Program-made: the position numbers and the translations under genes
The notes under the pieces: model-generated
The model's database searches: none
Seen by the model: only the letters and a program-made list of their open reading frames with translations
Told to the model about the DNA's origin: nothing
Assembly: GCA_016716235.1 (NCBI GenBank)
Contig: JADJWS010000002.1
Coordinates: 124,001 to 188,000, forward strand
Direction: 5' to 3'
Source of the DNA: Candidatus Defluviilinea gracilis
GTDB lineage: Bacteria > Chloroflexota > Anaerolineae > Anaerolineales > Villigracilaceae
DNA length: 64,000 nucleotides
Shown here: piece after piece, positions 8,203 through 15,836 of the stretch
Numbering within the stretch: position 1 is the stretch's first letter
How the letters are laid out: each line of letters opens with the position of its first letter

Positions 8203-8673
8203 ATGCCTAACAACAATTTCTTAACTAAAGAAGGTTACCAGAAGCTTCAAGACGAATTGGATTATTTGCGAACCGCCAAACGGCAGGAAGTCGCCAATCG
8301 TCTGCACGAAGCCATGGAAGGTGGGGAACTCATTGAAAATGCCGAATACGAAGCCGCCAAGAACGAGCAGGCTTTCGTGGAAGGGCGCATTCAGGAACTC
8401 GATTTGTTGCTCGCCACCGCCAAGATCATCGAGGATAACGGCAAGAAAAAAGGCGACGTGGTGCACCTCGGTTCGAAGGTGACGATCAAAGAGGGCAACT
8501 TCGAGGCGGAGACGTTTGCCATCGTCGGCGCGGCGGAAGCCAACCCGCGCGAGGGGAAGATCTCGAACGAGTCGCCCATCGGGAAAGCCATCTTGAATCG
8601 CAAGGTGGGCGATATTGTCAAAGTCGAAACGCCCGGCGGCACATATAATGTTAAAATCCTGAAAGTCGGATAG
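8203..8673 (+). CDS. greA: Transcription elongation factor GreA
   Basis: A 156-residue GreA. The N-terminal coiled coil (about 1-75) opens with NNNFLTKEGYQKLQDELDYL and carries ENAEYEAAKNEQAF, with the acidic tip residues that reach the polymerase active site and stimulate cleavage of backtracked RNA. The C-terminal FKBP-like domain has VHLGSKVTI and SNESPIGKAILNRKVGD, both typical. Length equals that of the family. It has its own promoter, a leader hairpin, and a strong terminator directly after. A GGAATTAAAG segment before the ATG is an acceptable ribosome-binding site. Confidence 0.97.
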   Translation: MPNNNFLTKEGYQKLQDELDYLRTAKRQEVANRLHEAMEGGELIENAEYEAAKNEQAFVEGRIQELDLLLATAKIIEDNGKKKGDVVHLGSKVTIKEGNFEAETFAIVGAAEANPREGKISNESPIGKAILNRKVGDIVKVETPGGTYNVKILKVG

Positions 8674-8698
8674 ACTCAGGAGCGACAGAAACACAATG

Positions 8699-8725
8699 CC
8701 CCGCGTCTTTCGCGGGGTTTTTTTT
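8699..8725 (+). terminator. Rho-independent terminator of greA
   Basis: CCCCGCG and CGCGGGG pair over a TCTTT loop and are followed by eight T residues. Confidence 0.92.
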
Positions 8726-8748
8726 ATTTATTGACCGCGAAAACCTTA

Positions 8749-8815
8749 GCCACGGATTTCACGAATTTACGCGGATTTTATTAATAAATCAGTGATAATC
8801 CGCGAAATCCGTGGC
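8749..8815. repeat. Inverted repeat before lysS
   Basis: GCCACGGATTTC and GAAATCCGTGGC are perfectly inverted, with a partly inverted interior (ACGCGGATTTT / AATCCGCG). A related, weaker element occurs at 44786-44862. The lysS start lies 45 bases beyond. Confidence 0.7.
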
Positions 8816-8860
8816 AGAGAATTTGATCGACTCGCGCGTGGTGTAAAATCAGGAATCATT

Positions 8861-10378
8861 ATGACCGAATATACCCAACTCGAAAAAGTCCGTTTGCAGA
8901 AACTTGAGGAGCTACGCGCTGAGGGCTTGGAGCCGTTCCCCACGCGCGCCAAGCGGACGCACCTCAGCGCGGAAGCGATTGCCGAATTTGAATCTGCTGA
9001 AAAAGATGGCAAGGAAGTCCGAGCCGTGCTCGCGGGTCGCATCCGCGCGATGCGGACGATGGGCAAAATTTCGTTCGCGCACATCGAGGACGGCGCGGGC
9101 AAAGTGCAGTTATTCCTCCGCGCAAACGAAGTGGGCAAAGAGCGACTCGACCTTTTCAACAAGATGTTCGACCTCGGCGACTTCGTTCAAGCGGAGGGGG
9201 TGATGTTCCGCACAAAAAGCGGAGAGGTCACGCTTCACGTCCACGATTTTCATTTGCTCGCCAAAGCGGTGAGTCCGTTACCCGCCGCAAAGGACGAGAC
9301 TCTCGAAGATGGGACCGTTGTCCGTCATGCCGCGTTGGAGCATCCCGAATTGCGCGCGCGACAACGTTACGCAGACCTGGCGGTGAATCCCGATGTCCGC
9401 GAGACGTTCCGCAAACGCGCGGCGATCATTAAGTCGTTGCGCGAATTTTTGGATGGCAAAGGTTTTCTCGAAGTCGAGACTCCAATCCTCCAACCGTTGT
9501 ACGGCGGAGCGGCGGCGCGTCCGTTCGTGACACATCACAACGAACTCGAACAAGATATGTATCTACGCATCTCGTTCGAGTTATATTTGAAACGACTGCT
9601 CGTCGGCAACTTGGAAAAAGTCTACGAGATCGGGCGCGACTTCCGCAACGAAGGAGTCTCGTTCAAGCACAACCCCGAATTTACGCAACTCGAATTCTAT
9701 TGGGCATACGCGGACTATCTGCAAGTGATGGAACTGACCGAGCAAATGGTTTCGTTCACGGCTCAGCAAGTCCTTGGCACGATGAAGATCAAGTACAAAG
9801 AAAATGAAATTGATTTAACCCCGCCATGGAAACGACTCGAAATGCGCGAGGGCATTAAACAAACCAGCGGCATAGACATTGCCGAGCATAAATCCGCTGA
9901 GGAGTTGTTCAAGGCGATCAAAGCGAAGCACCCGAACAAGACTCCCGATCCGAAAGCGACGCGCGGCAAGTTGATCGACTTCCTGCTCAGCGATTTCCTC
10001 GAACCCACGTTAATCCAGCCGACGTTCTTGTACAACTATCCGCGCGATATTTCCCCGCTGGCGAAGTCCATCCCTGGCGATGCGCTGACTGTCGAGCGGT
10101 TCGAGGGATACGTCGCGGGTTTCGAGTTGTGCAACGCCTTCACCGAGTTGAACGATCCGCTCGATCAGGAACAACGCTTCGTCGAAATGGGACGCGATTA
10201 CGCGGAGGGCGACGACGAGAAACATCCGCTCGATGAGGATTACCTCCGCGCCATGCGCTACGGTATGCCTCCCAACGGCGGATTTGGCATGGGCGTGGAT
10301 CGTCTCGCCATGTTGCTGCTCGACAAACATTCCATCCGCGAGGTGCTGTTGTTCCCCGCGTTGAGGAAGGAAGAATAG
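8861..10378 (+). CDS. lysS: Lysyl-tRNA synthetase, class II
   Basis: A 505-residue class II lysine-tRNA ligase. The N-terminal anticodon-binding OB fold (about 50-160) includes VLAGRIRAMRTMGKISFAH; the catalytic domain has motif 2 (EIGRDFRNEGVSFKHNPEFTQ region, split across KVYEIGRDFRNEG and HNPEFTQLEFY) and motif 3 (GFGMGVDRLAML) near the C-terminus. The ATG at 8861 is used because AGGA lies a few bases upstream and the family begins with a short charged helix; an earlier in-frame start would lie in a repeat. The length is that expected. It is transcribed alone, with repeats on both sides. Confidence 0.97.
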   Translation: MTEYTQLEKVRLQKLEELRAEGLEPFPTRAKRTHLSAEAIAEFESAEKDGKEVRAVLAGRIRAMRTMGKISFAHIEDGAGKVQLFLRANEVGKERLDLFNKMFDLGDFVQAEGVMFRTKSGEVTLHVHDFHLLAKAVSPLPAAKDETLEDGTVVRHAALEHPELRARQRYADLAVNPDVRETFRKRAAIIKSLREFLDGKGFLEVETPILQPLYGGAAARPFVTHHNELEQDMYLRISFELYLKRLLVGNLEKVYEIGRDFRNEGVSFKHNPEFTQLEFYWAYADYLQVMELTEQMVSFTAQQVLGTMKIKYKENEIDLTPPWKRLEMREGIKQTSGIDIAEHKSAEELFKAIKAKHPNKTPDPKATRGKLIDFLLSDFLEPTLIQPTFLYNYPRDISPLAKSIPGDALTVERFEGYVAGFELCNAFTELNDPLDQEQRFVEMGRDYAEGDDEKHPLDEDYLRAMRYGMPPNGGFGMGVDRLAMLLLDKHSIREVLLFPALRKEE

Positions 10379-10390
10379 CAAAGAGCTTAA

Positions 10391-10473
10391 ACACGAAGGA
10401 CACAAAGTACACAAAGTGGAAAAGTGTGAATTTCACAAAGATTTCCTTCGTGATCTTGGTGTCCTTTGTGTTG
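10391..10473. repeat. Imperfect inverted repeat after lysS
   Basis: ACACGAAGGACACAAAG on the left faces CTTTGTGTTG and CCTTCGTG on the right. This belongs to a group of A/C-rich near-palindromes seen also at 26672-26746. Confidence 0.55.
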
Positions 10474-10523
10474 AAAAAGGTTTTTCGTTAAAAATAGGAG
10501 AGCATGTTTATAGCTTACCTTAC

Positions 10524-10583
10524 GCAGAACGTCCCGTAGGATTGGTTGAATCAATGGAGTTCTGCGAGAAAACCTGCGGGACG
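10524..10583. repeat. Dispersed element with two overlapping hairpins
   Basis: GCAGAAC (10524-10530) pairs with GTTCTGC (10559-10565), and CGTCCCGTAGG (10530-10540) with CCTGCGGGACG (10573-10583). The second pair equals the arms of the element at 7266-7314. The space 10379-10616 holds only these repeats. Confidence 0.55.
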
Positions 10584-10616
10584 GTGCGTAACATCAGTTT
10601 ATAAAAGGAGTTCACC

Positions 10617-11105
10617 ATGCCAAACCTACAACCTCACCAAGCGCAAAAGATCCACGAACTGATCGACGCCAGCCAGATTCTCATGGCGATCCAAGTCTAC
10701 CGCGAAGCGACGGGCGTCAGCCTTGCGGAGGCAAAACAAGCGGTGGAACAAATGGCACGGATGGAAGCGGCAAGACCTCCCTCCGATTCGCGCAACTTCG
10801 ACAATCCCGTGCTTGAAAGTAAGATTCGGTCATTGCTCGGCAAAGGGAAGAAGATCGAAGCGGTAAAGATCTACCGCGAAGAATATGGTGTCGGATTAAA
10901 AGAAGCAAAAGACGCGGTGGATCGCATCGAAGCCACCATGCCACGCGATTCGGGAAGCAACATGCCTTATGAATCCGCGATTGGGAATGATCCGTTCGCT
11001 AGAGACGATGGAAGCGGCAAGAATGTTGTCTTGCTCTTTGCGGCGATTTTGGGAGTGATTGCCTGTGGAATAGCGGTTGTTGTATTTTTACTCGGAGGAA
11101 GTTAA
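10617..11105 (+). CDS. Membrane protein with two ribosomal L7/L12 C-terminal-like domains
   Basis: A 162-residue protein with two similar units of about 35 residues: LMAIQVYREATGVSLAEAKQ and KIEAVKIYREEYGVGLKEAKD, each followed by an AV helix. This is the helix-strand signature of the ribosomal protein L7/L12 C-terminal domain, which in the ribosome binds translation factors. The true L7/L12 N-terminal dimerisation domain is absent. Residues about 138-160 form one membrane helix at the C-terminus. A GGAG ribosome-binding site precedes the ATG. The stop overlaps the start of the DUF3054 gene by one base. Function is unknown; a membrane-tethered factor-binding role is speculation. Confidence 0.75.
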   Translation: MPNLQPHQAQKIHELIDASQILMAIQVYREATGVSLAEAKQAVEQMARMEAARPPSDSRNFDNPVLESKIRSLLGKGKKIEAVKIYREEYGVGLKEAKDAVDRIEATMPRDSGSNMPYESAIGNDPFARDDGSGKNVVLLFAAILGVIACGIAVVVFLLGGS

Positions 11106-11488
11106 TGTCAAAAAAGATGTTGTTCATTAGCGACGCTGTCGCCATTGCGCTGGTCACGTTTGCGGGATTTGCCTTTCACGGCGAGACAGACGCATCCATC
11201 CTGCCGCGTTTTCTGTTGAGTTATGTTCCGCTCACCGTTGCGTGGTTCATCATCGCCCCGCTGCTTGGACTATACCAACCAGAGATCACATCCAACCCCA
11301 AACAACTGTGGCGACCCGCGCTGGCGATGATCTTCGCCGCGCCGCTCGCGGCTCTCTCGCGCGCCAACATCCTCGGCTCGATGGTGATTCCCGTTTTTGC
11401 AAACGTCCTCGCCGCCACATCCGCGTTGGGGATGGTAGTGTGGCGGGGGATTTATCTTTTTATGAAAACAAAAAGGGCGGACACGTAG
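11105..11488 (+). CDS. DUF3054 membrane protein
   Basis: A 127-residue protein with four predicted membrane helices and the family pattern of DUF3054: DAVAIALVTFAGFAFHGE near the N-terminus, LPRFLLSYVPLTVAWFI, and a last helix ending in VVWRGIYLF. The family has no known function. It overlaps the upstream L7/L12-like gene by one base and thus forms a two-gene membrane-protein operon with it. GGAGG before the ATG lies within the preceding gene. Length is normal. Confidence 0.75.
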   Translation: MSKKMLFISDAVAIALVTFAGFAFHGETDASILPRFLLSYVPLTVAWFIIAPLLGLYQPEITSNPKQLWRPALAMIFAAPLAALSRANILGSMVIPVFANVLAATSALGMVVWRGIYLFMKTKRADT

Positions 11489-11500
11489 GTCTACCCCTAC

Positions 11501-11591
11501 TTTCCACTTTCCTCTTTCTTCTTTCCCGTCCCGAAATGATAAAATAATCTCGACGCTAATCGTAAATCGTCAATCTGAAATCGTAAATCGT
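11501..11591. repeat. Heptamer-phased repeat tracts
   Basis: ACTTTCC-type units (11501-11528) and AATCGTA-type units (11556-11591) repeat with 7-base phase. The second tract runs up to the sigma factor ATG, leaving it without a clear ribosome-binding site. Confidence 0.65.
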
Positions 11592-12200
11592 ATGAACGAA
11601 CAAGCCCTCATCACCGACGCGCAAGGCGGAAACCTCGACGCCTTCAACACGCTCATCTTGCATTATCAAGACAGCGTGTTCAACACCGCCCTCCGCATCC
11701 TCGGCGACGAAGACCAAGCCGCCGACGCCTCGCAAGAGGCGTTCATCTCCGCGTTCAAAAGCATCGCATCGTTTCGCGGCGGATCGTTCAAAGCGTGGCT
11801 CATGCGCACCGTCACCAACGCGTGCTACGACGAACTGCGCCGACAAAAACGCCGACCCACAACTCCGCTCGAACCCGACACCAACGACGGCGACGAAATG
11901 GATTCCCCGCGCTGGCTCGCCGACCCGAACATGACTCCCGCACAGCAAGCCGAAGCCGACGAAGTCGAACACGCGATCCAGCACTGCCTCGATAACCTCC
12001 CGCTCGAATTCAAAACTGTCGTCGTAATGGCAGACATTCAAGGCATGGACTACACCGAAGTCGCCGCCACCGTTCGCGTGCCGCTCGGCACCATCAAGAG
12101 TCGCCTCGCCCGCGCACGCTTAAGATTACGTGAGTGCCTGCAAGGCTTCGCGGAACTTTTGCCCGCATCGTATCGTCTTGAAAGCGGTGTTGCACAATGA
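11592..12200 (+). CDS. ECF-type RNA polymerase sigma factor
   Basis: A 202-residue extracytoplasmic-function sigma factor. Region 2 is seen in YQDSVFNTALRILGDEDQA followed by DASQEAFISAFKSIASF; a 45-residue acidic linker follows; region 4 has LPLEFKTVVVMADIQGMDY and the helix-turn-helix GTIKSRLARARLRLRECL. The start codon lies directly after a 7-base repeat tract, so no ribosome-binding site is visible. The stop overlaps the anti-sigma gene by four bases (ATGA). Likely held inactive by that membrane partner and released by an envelope signal, by analogy with the family. Confidence 0.93.
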   Translation: MNEQALITDAQGGNLDAFNTLILHYQDSVFNTALRILGDEDQAADASQEAFISAFKSIASFRGGSFKAWLMRTVTNACYDELRRQKRRPTTPLEPDTNDGDEMDSPRWLADPNMTPAQQAEADEVEHAIQHCLDNLPLEFKTVVVMADIQGMDYTEVAATVRVPLGTIKSRLARARLRLRECLQGFAELLPASYRLESGVAQ

Positions 12201-12922
12201 ATGACCGCGATCTCGAACTCCTCTCTTCTTATTTAGATGGACAACTGACTCCATCCGATTCAGCGCGACTGGAATCACGCCTCAAATCCGACGGGGGACT
12301 TGCCTCAACCCTCGACGATTTACGCGCCGCCCGAACCCTTCTCCGCCAACTCCCCAAGCGACGCGCTCCTCGCAACTTCACGCTCACGCGCAAAATGGTG
12401 GGATTGAATCCGCCGCTTCCGCGTTCGTATCCCGCGTTTCGATTCGCGACAGTCGTTGCCACATTATTGTTCTTCTTCACATTTGGAATCAACACATTCG
12501 CTCCACAACTCGCGCAGATTTCCCCATTTGGAACGGGAGGCGGCGCGCCAGAAATTTTTTCCGCCGCACCCGCCGCCGCGACAGAAGCGCCCGTGTTTGC
12601 TGAAGCCGCCGCGACCGAAGCGCCAGCGACCGAAGCCCCAGCCGCGACGGAAGCTCCTCTTCAATCTTCATCCGATCTTGCGCCTCTGCCAACCATGATG
12701 CCTTCATTGGAAGATTCTGCGCGCGTGGCGGAAACCCCGATGACAAAGATCGGAGAGGCAGAGAATGCTGGGGATGTGGATCAGCCTCAAGTCGCGAATG
12801 AACCGACGCGTCCCGCGCCGATCATTCCATCCATGTGGCAATCCGCGTTTGCAGTGATCGCAATCCTGAGCGCATCCTTGATGGCGTTATTACGTCGAAG
12901 CGCGTCCAATCGTTGGAAGTAA
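12197..12922 (+). CDS. Membrane anti-sigma factor
   Basis: A 241-residue protein encoded immediately after, and overlapping, the ECF sigma gene. The N-terminal 65 residues (LELLSSYLDGQLTPSDSARL) look like the zf-HC2/anti-sigma domain helix, though no HxxxCxxC zinc motif is present. A membrane helix occupies about 83-103. The exterior part is rich in Ala/Pro/Thr/Glu with several ATEAPA repeats, and a second hydrophobic helix lies near the C-terminus (about 213-232). Position and topology support the call. The TEAPA repeats suggest slippage-prone DNA. A hairpin terminator follows the gene. Confidence 0.8.
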   Translation: MNDRDLELLSSYLDGQLTPSDSARLESRLKSDGGLASTLDDLRAARTLLRQLPKRRAPRNFTLTRKMVGLNPPLPRSYPAFRFATVVATLLFFFTFGINTFAPQLAQISPFGTGGGAPEIFSAAPAAATEAPVFAEAAATEAPATEAPAATEAPLQSSSDLAPLPTMMPSLEDSARVAETPMTKIGEAENAGDVDQPQVANEPTRPAPIIPSMWQSAFAVIAILSASLMALLRRSASNRWK

Positions 12923-12932
12923 ATATGGAGTT

Positions 12933-12956
12933 GGACAGCTTGCTGTCCGATTTTTT
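12933..12956 (+). terminator. Terminator of the sigma/anti-sigma operon
   Basis: GGACAGC and GCTGTCC pair over TT; GA and six T residues follow. The T tract touches the Nudix start codon. Confidence 0.8.
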
Positions 12957-13451
12957 ATGTCAACCTCCGAATTCAATTTCTGCCCGCGTTGTGGCGCGTC
13001 GGTGATGCCCGTCGAAAAGTTTGGACGTGTGCGCCCCGTTTGCCCGCAATGCGGGTGGATTCATTATGTAGACCCGAAGGTCGCCGCGGCGGCGTTGATC
13101 GTGGATGATGGGCGCGTGCTGTTGGTGCGGCGCGTCAACGAACCGCATCGCGGACTGTGGACTCTGCCCGCAGGGTTTGTGGACGGCGGCGAAGACCCAG
13201 CCGAAGCGGCGGCGCGTGAATGTTTGGAAGAGACAGGCTTGCGCGTGCGCGTGACGCGCGTGTTCGACATCGTGTCGGGGCGCGAGCATCCGCGCGGCGC
13301 GGACTTTGTCATCGTGTATGTTGCCGAAGTTCTCGGCGGCGACATGAAACCCGACGACGACGCGGATGCGGTTGAGTGGTTCGATAAAACTAATTTGCCG
13401 CCGCTCGCTTTTCGCGCGACTCAAAAAGTGCTACAATCTTTTTATGCTTGA
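12957..13451 (+). CDS. Nudix hydrolase with zinc ribbon
   Basis: A 164-residue protein with an N-terminal zinc ribbon (CPRCG at residues 9-13 and CPQCG at about 30-34) and a Nudix domain. The Nudix box is complete: GFVDGGEDPAEAAARECLEE then TGL, with the REXXEE core. This arrangement occurs in NADH pyrophosphatase (NudC)-like and ADP-ribose pyrophosphatase-like enzymes that clear nucleoside diphosphate derivatives. The ATG directly follows a terminator T tract and lacks a ribosome-binding site, so the transcript may be leaderless or depend on read-through. The stop overlaps the start of the next gene by eight bases. Confidence 0.88.
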   Translation: MSTSEFNFCPRCGASVMPVEKFGRVRPVCPQCGWIHYVDPKVAAAALIVDDGRVLLVRRVNEPHRGLWTLPAGFVDGGEDPAEAAARECLEETGLRVRVTRVFDIVSGREHPRGADFVIVYVAEVLGGDMKPDDDADAVEWFDKTNLPPLAFRATQKVLQSFYA

Positions 13452-14268
13452 TGTTCGCCCGTCTCCGATCGCTGGGACTTGGTATGAGGGGAATGCAAAG
13501 AATTTGGCTCGTGTCGTTGATGAATATTTGAATAACGCGCAATTGCCTGAGTTGAATGGGGAGGTGGTGGCAGTCATCGCGCCGCACGCGGGGCATCGCT
13601 ATTCGGGCGCGGTGGCTGGGTTTGGATTCGCAACAGTTCGAAATTTGCAATTCGATTTAGTTGTGGTCATTTCTCCATTCCATAACTTATCAAATTATCC
13701 ATTGCTCACAACCACCCACGACGCGTATGGTACTCCGCTTGGAAATATTGAAGTGGATAAATCCGCGCTGGCGGAGTTATCTTCGCATCTCGATATTCCC
13801 ATCACTCCAATTCGCGCCGATAAAGAACATTCGCTTGAAATTGAACTTCCATTTTTACAACGTGCATTGACAGGTGAATTCAAACTCTTGCCCATCATGA
13901 TCCGCGCGCAAGAAGTAGATGTGGCAAAGAAACTCGGTCTTGCGCTTGCACAAGTTTTGAGAAACAAAAACGCTCTGCTCGTCGCCTCCACCGACCTCTC
14001 CCACTTTTACGACCAAACCACCGCGAACATGCTCGACGCCGAAATGCTCAAGCGGTTCGAGTCGTTCGACCCCGAATCCATTTTTGAAGCGGAACACACA
14101 GGCAAAGCCTTCGCCTGCGGACATGCCGCCGTCGCCGCCGCGTTGTGGGCATCGCGCGAGTTGGGCGCGAACAAAGTGCAAATTTTACGTCACGCCACCT
14201 CAGGCGATGTGACGGGAGATTTCACGTCCGTTGTGGGGTATGGGGCGGGGGTGGTTTTGAAGGGATAA
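13444..14268 (+). CDS. MEMO-like protein (AmmeMemoRadiSam system protein B)
   Basis: A 274-residue member of the MEMO1 family, related to class III nonheme iron dioxygenases. The opening VRPSPIAGTWYEGNA, the APHAGHRYSGAVAGFGF segment, the EHSLEIELPFL motif and STDLSHFYD are all family signatures, with the histidines that line the metal site. Family members usually sit with AMMECR1 and a radical SAM protein; neither is present here, so this is an isolated copy. The start at 13444 overlaps the Nudix gene by eight bases. Its biochemical role is unsettled in the family. Confidence 0.9.
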   Translation: MLDVRPSPIAGTWYEGNAKNLARVVDEYLNNAQLPELNGEVVAVIAPHAGHRYSGAVAGFGFATVRNLQFDLVVVISPFHNLSNYPLLTTTHDAYGTPLGNIEVDKSALAELSSHLDIPITPIRADKEHSLEIELPFLQRALTGEFKLLPIMIRAQEVDVAKKLGLALAQVLRNKNALLVASTDLSHFYDQTTANMLDAEMLKRFESFDPESIFEAEHTGKAFACGHAAVAAALWASRELGANKVQILRHATSGDVTGDFTSVVGYGAGVVLKG

Positions 14269-14309
14269 CTCTCTGTGCTATACTTGCAAACGAAGAAAGA
14301 CGAGTCGAA

Positions 14310-14639
14310 ATGGCAACCGCAACATTTACTGGAACCATCCCATTGAAAGTTGATAAAGACGGCGTGATCCGCGTCAGCAAAACGCGCGTGACACTGGATA
14401 CAATCGTTGCCGCGTTTCTCGAAGGCTTGACCGCCGAAGAGATCGCGGTTCAGTATCCCGTTGTCCCCTTGGCAGATGTGTACTCTGTGATCGGTTATTA
14501 CCTGCATCAGAAAAGCAAAGTTCAGGAGTATCTCAAACGCCGCGAAAAATTTGCCCTAGAAGTGCGGAAACAAAATGAAGAACGCTTCAATCAATCAGGG
14601 ATTCGAGAGCGGTTGTTAGCGAGACGACAAACAATTTGA
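14310..14639 (+). CDS. DUF433 protein without a toxin partner
   Basis: A 109-residue DUF433 protein: LKVDKDGVIRVSKTRVTLDT followed by FLEGLTAEEIAVQYPVVPLADVYSVIGYYL is the family core. The ATG at 14310 is favoured by GAAAGACGAG upstream and by the fit to the family start. The expected DUF5615 toxin gene should follow it, but the next gene is a restriction endonuclease on the other strand, so this is a solitary antitoxin or transcription factor. The end of the gene is seven bases from the convergent restriction gene, marking the edge of an acquired block. Confidence 0.8.
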   Translation: MATATFTGTIPLKVDKDGVIRVSKTRVTLDTIVAAFLEGLTAEEIAVQYPVVPLADVYSVIGYYLHQKSKVQEYLKRREKFALEVRKQNEERFNQSGIRERLLARRQTI

Positions 14640-14646
14640 TGGATTA

Positions 14647-15828
14647 TCATTCGTAATCTGAATTTTCATCAAATAAGTTGTATTGTTCTTGCTCTTCTTT
14701 TATAAATTGTCCCCCAAAATTTTTTGATAATCCTATAAACTGTTCCAGTGGAACTTTTCGAATTGCTTTGCGCAGATGTTTCTCCACTTCATTGTCGTTC
14801 ATACGAAGTAGATCGTGTCTGAATCCAATAGTTTTGTTTAATACTTGGGCAACTTGCTTGGGCCAATAGCCCGCACTCATCTGAATGATTGTCCCTTGCA
14901 CCTCTTCAGCCATGCGTTCTATTCTGCTGTTTGCTCCGATGCGGTCAACAAGAATGATAGTTGCCATAAAAAATTTTGAGCGACCCAATGAAATTTCTCT
15001 TTCAAAGCGTGTTACCTTGTCTAAAGAGATTTCAGGATTTCCTCTCCCAATGAAGCCAATGTCAAATCGTACGCCTTTACCTAATTCGTAGAGCAACGTT
15101 GCGTCACTTTCTCGTTTTTCATTTCTTGAAGAAAGCCAAAATACTTTTTCGTACTCTTGTGGGGGAGGCGTAGTGTGTTTGAAGCCTAAAATATGAAGAA
15201 GAGAGCCAAGTACCAATTTCTCAAATAGTTTGCCATAAGCAGATTTTTCTGACCCGCGAATTGCAAGTGTTTGCGCTCCGATGGTATTCAGAAGGTAGGT
15301 CATCCAAAGCCAATTGATTTGAGCTTTTTGATTTCCATTGATTGTAATTTCGCCACGCAGTGATCCCTTCTCTGTTTTTCTTGTGCCGATAACTTCGTCG
15401 CAAATCTGAATATATCTATCCCTGTATTCTGCAATTGCCTCGGGATCATCCCTCAAAACATTTTGAAATGCTTTATCCGTCAACCCAAGAATCCATTGAG
15501 CCAGCCATCTTTCGGCTTTGGATAAATTCCCTTTAGAAAGAATGTCAGTAGCGATTTTCGGAAGCTGATTGATAAAGTCTTTGGAGTTTGCCGAACCTCT
15601 AATAAATAATTCCATTGTTGCTAAATTCAATGTGGCGATTCTGCGCCGCGTCAACGCTTCGGTTGAATCTCGCAAGTTCTTACCTGTGAGAATATCTAGC
15701 ACAACACCGCGAACAACGTCCAAGCCTATTTGCTCAACAAGTTGACTTCCGCTTGCTGATAGTAAGTCTAAATCAGCAGGCGAGATTAAGTCAGTTAGGG
15801 CATTTAGCGGTTTTTTGTTTTTAGGCAT
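14647..15828 (-). CDS. Type II restriction endonuclease (possibly CfrBI-like)
   Basis: A 393-residue protein directly downstream of a DNA methyltransferase gene in the same direction, and AT-richer than the surroundings. Its pattern (TGKNLRDSTEALTRRRIATL; INWLWMTYLLNTIGAQTL; SEKSAYGKLFEKLVLGSLLH; ESDATLLYELGKGVRFDIGF with a possible PD-ExK-type acidic cluster) suggests a family of metagenomic type II enzymes I associate with CfrBI, but that name is tentative. The ATG at 15828 has GAGGG five bases upstream; a TTG twelve bases earlier would overlap the methyltransferase. Restriction function is inferred mostly from context. Confidence 0.72.
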   Translation of the reverse strand: MPKNKKPLNALTDLISPADLDLLSASGSQLVEQIGLDVVRGVVLDILTGKNLRDSTEALTRRRIATLNLATMELFIRGSANSKDFINQLPKIATDILSKGNLSKAERWLAQWILGLTDKAFQNVLRDDPEAIAEYRDRYIQICDEVIGTRKTEKGSLRGEITINGNQKAQINWLWMTYLLNTIGAQTLAIRGSEKSAYGKLFEKLVLGSLLHILGFKHTTPPPQEYEKVFWLSSRNEKRESDATLLYELGKGVRFDIGFIGRGNPEISLDKVTRFEREISLGRSKFFMATIILVDRIGANSRIERMAEEVQGTIIQMSAGYWPKQVAQVLNKTIGFRHDLLRMNDNEVEKHLRKAIRKVPLEQFIGLSKNFGGQFIKEEQEQYNLFDENSDYE

Positions 15829-15836
15829 GTAAACCC

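Noticed and set aside
10416..10604. 62-residue open frame between lysS and the L7/L12-like gene
   Set aside because: It is composed of two dispersed repeats and shows no protein family pattern or ribosome-binding site.
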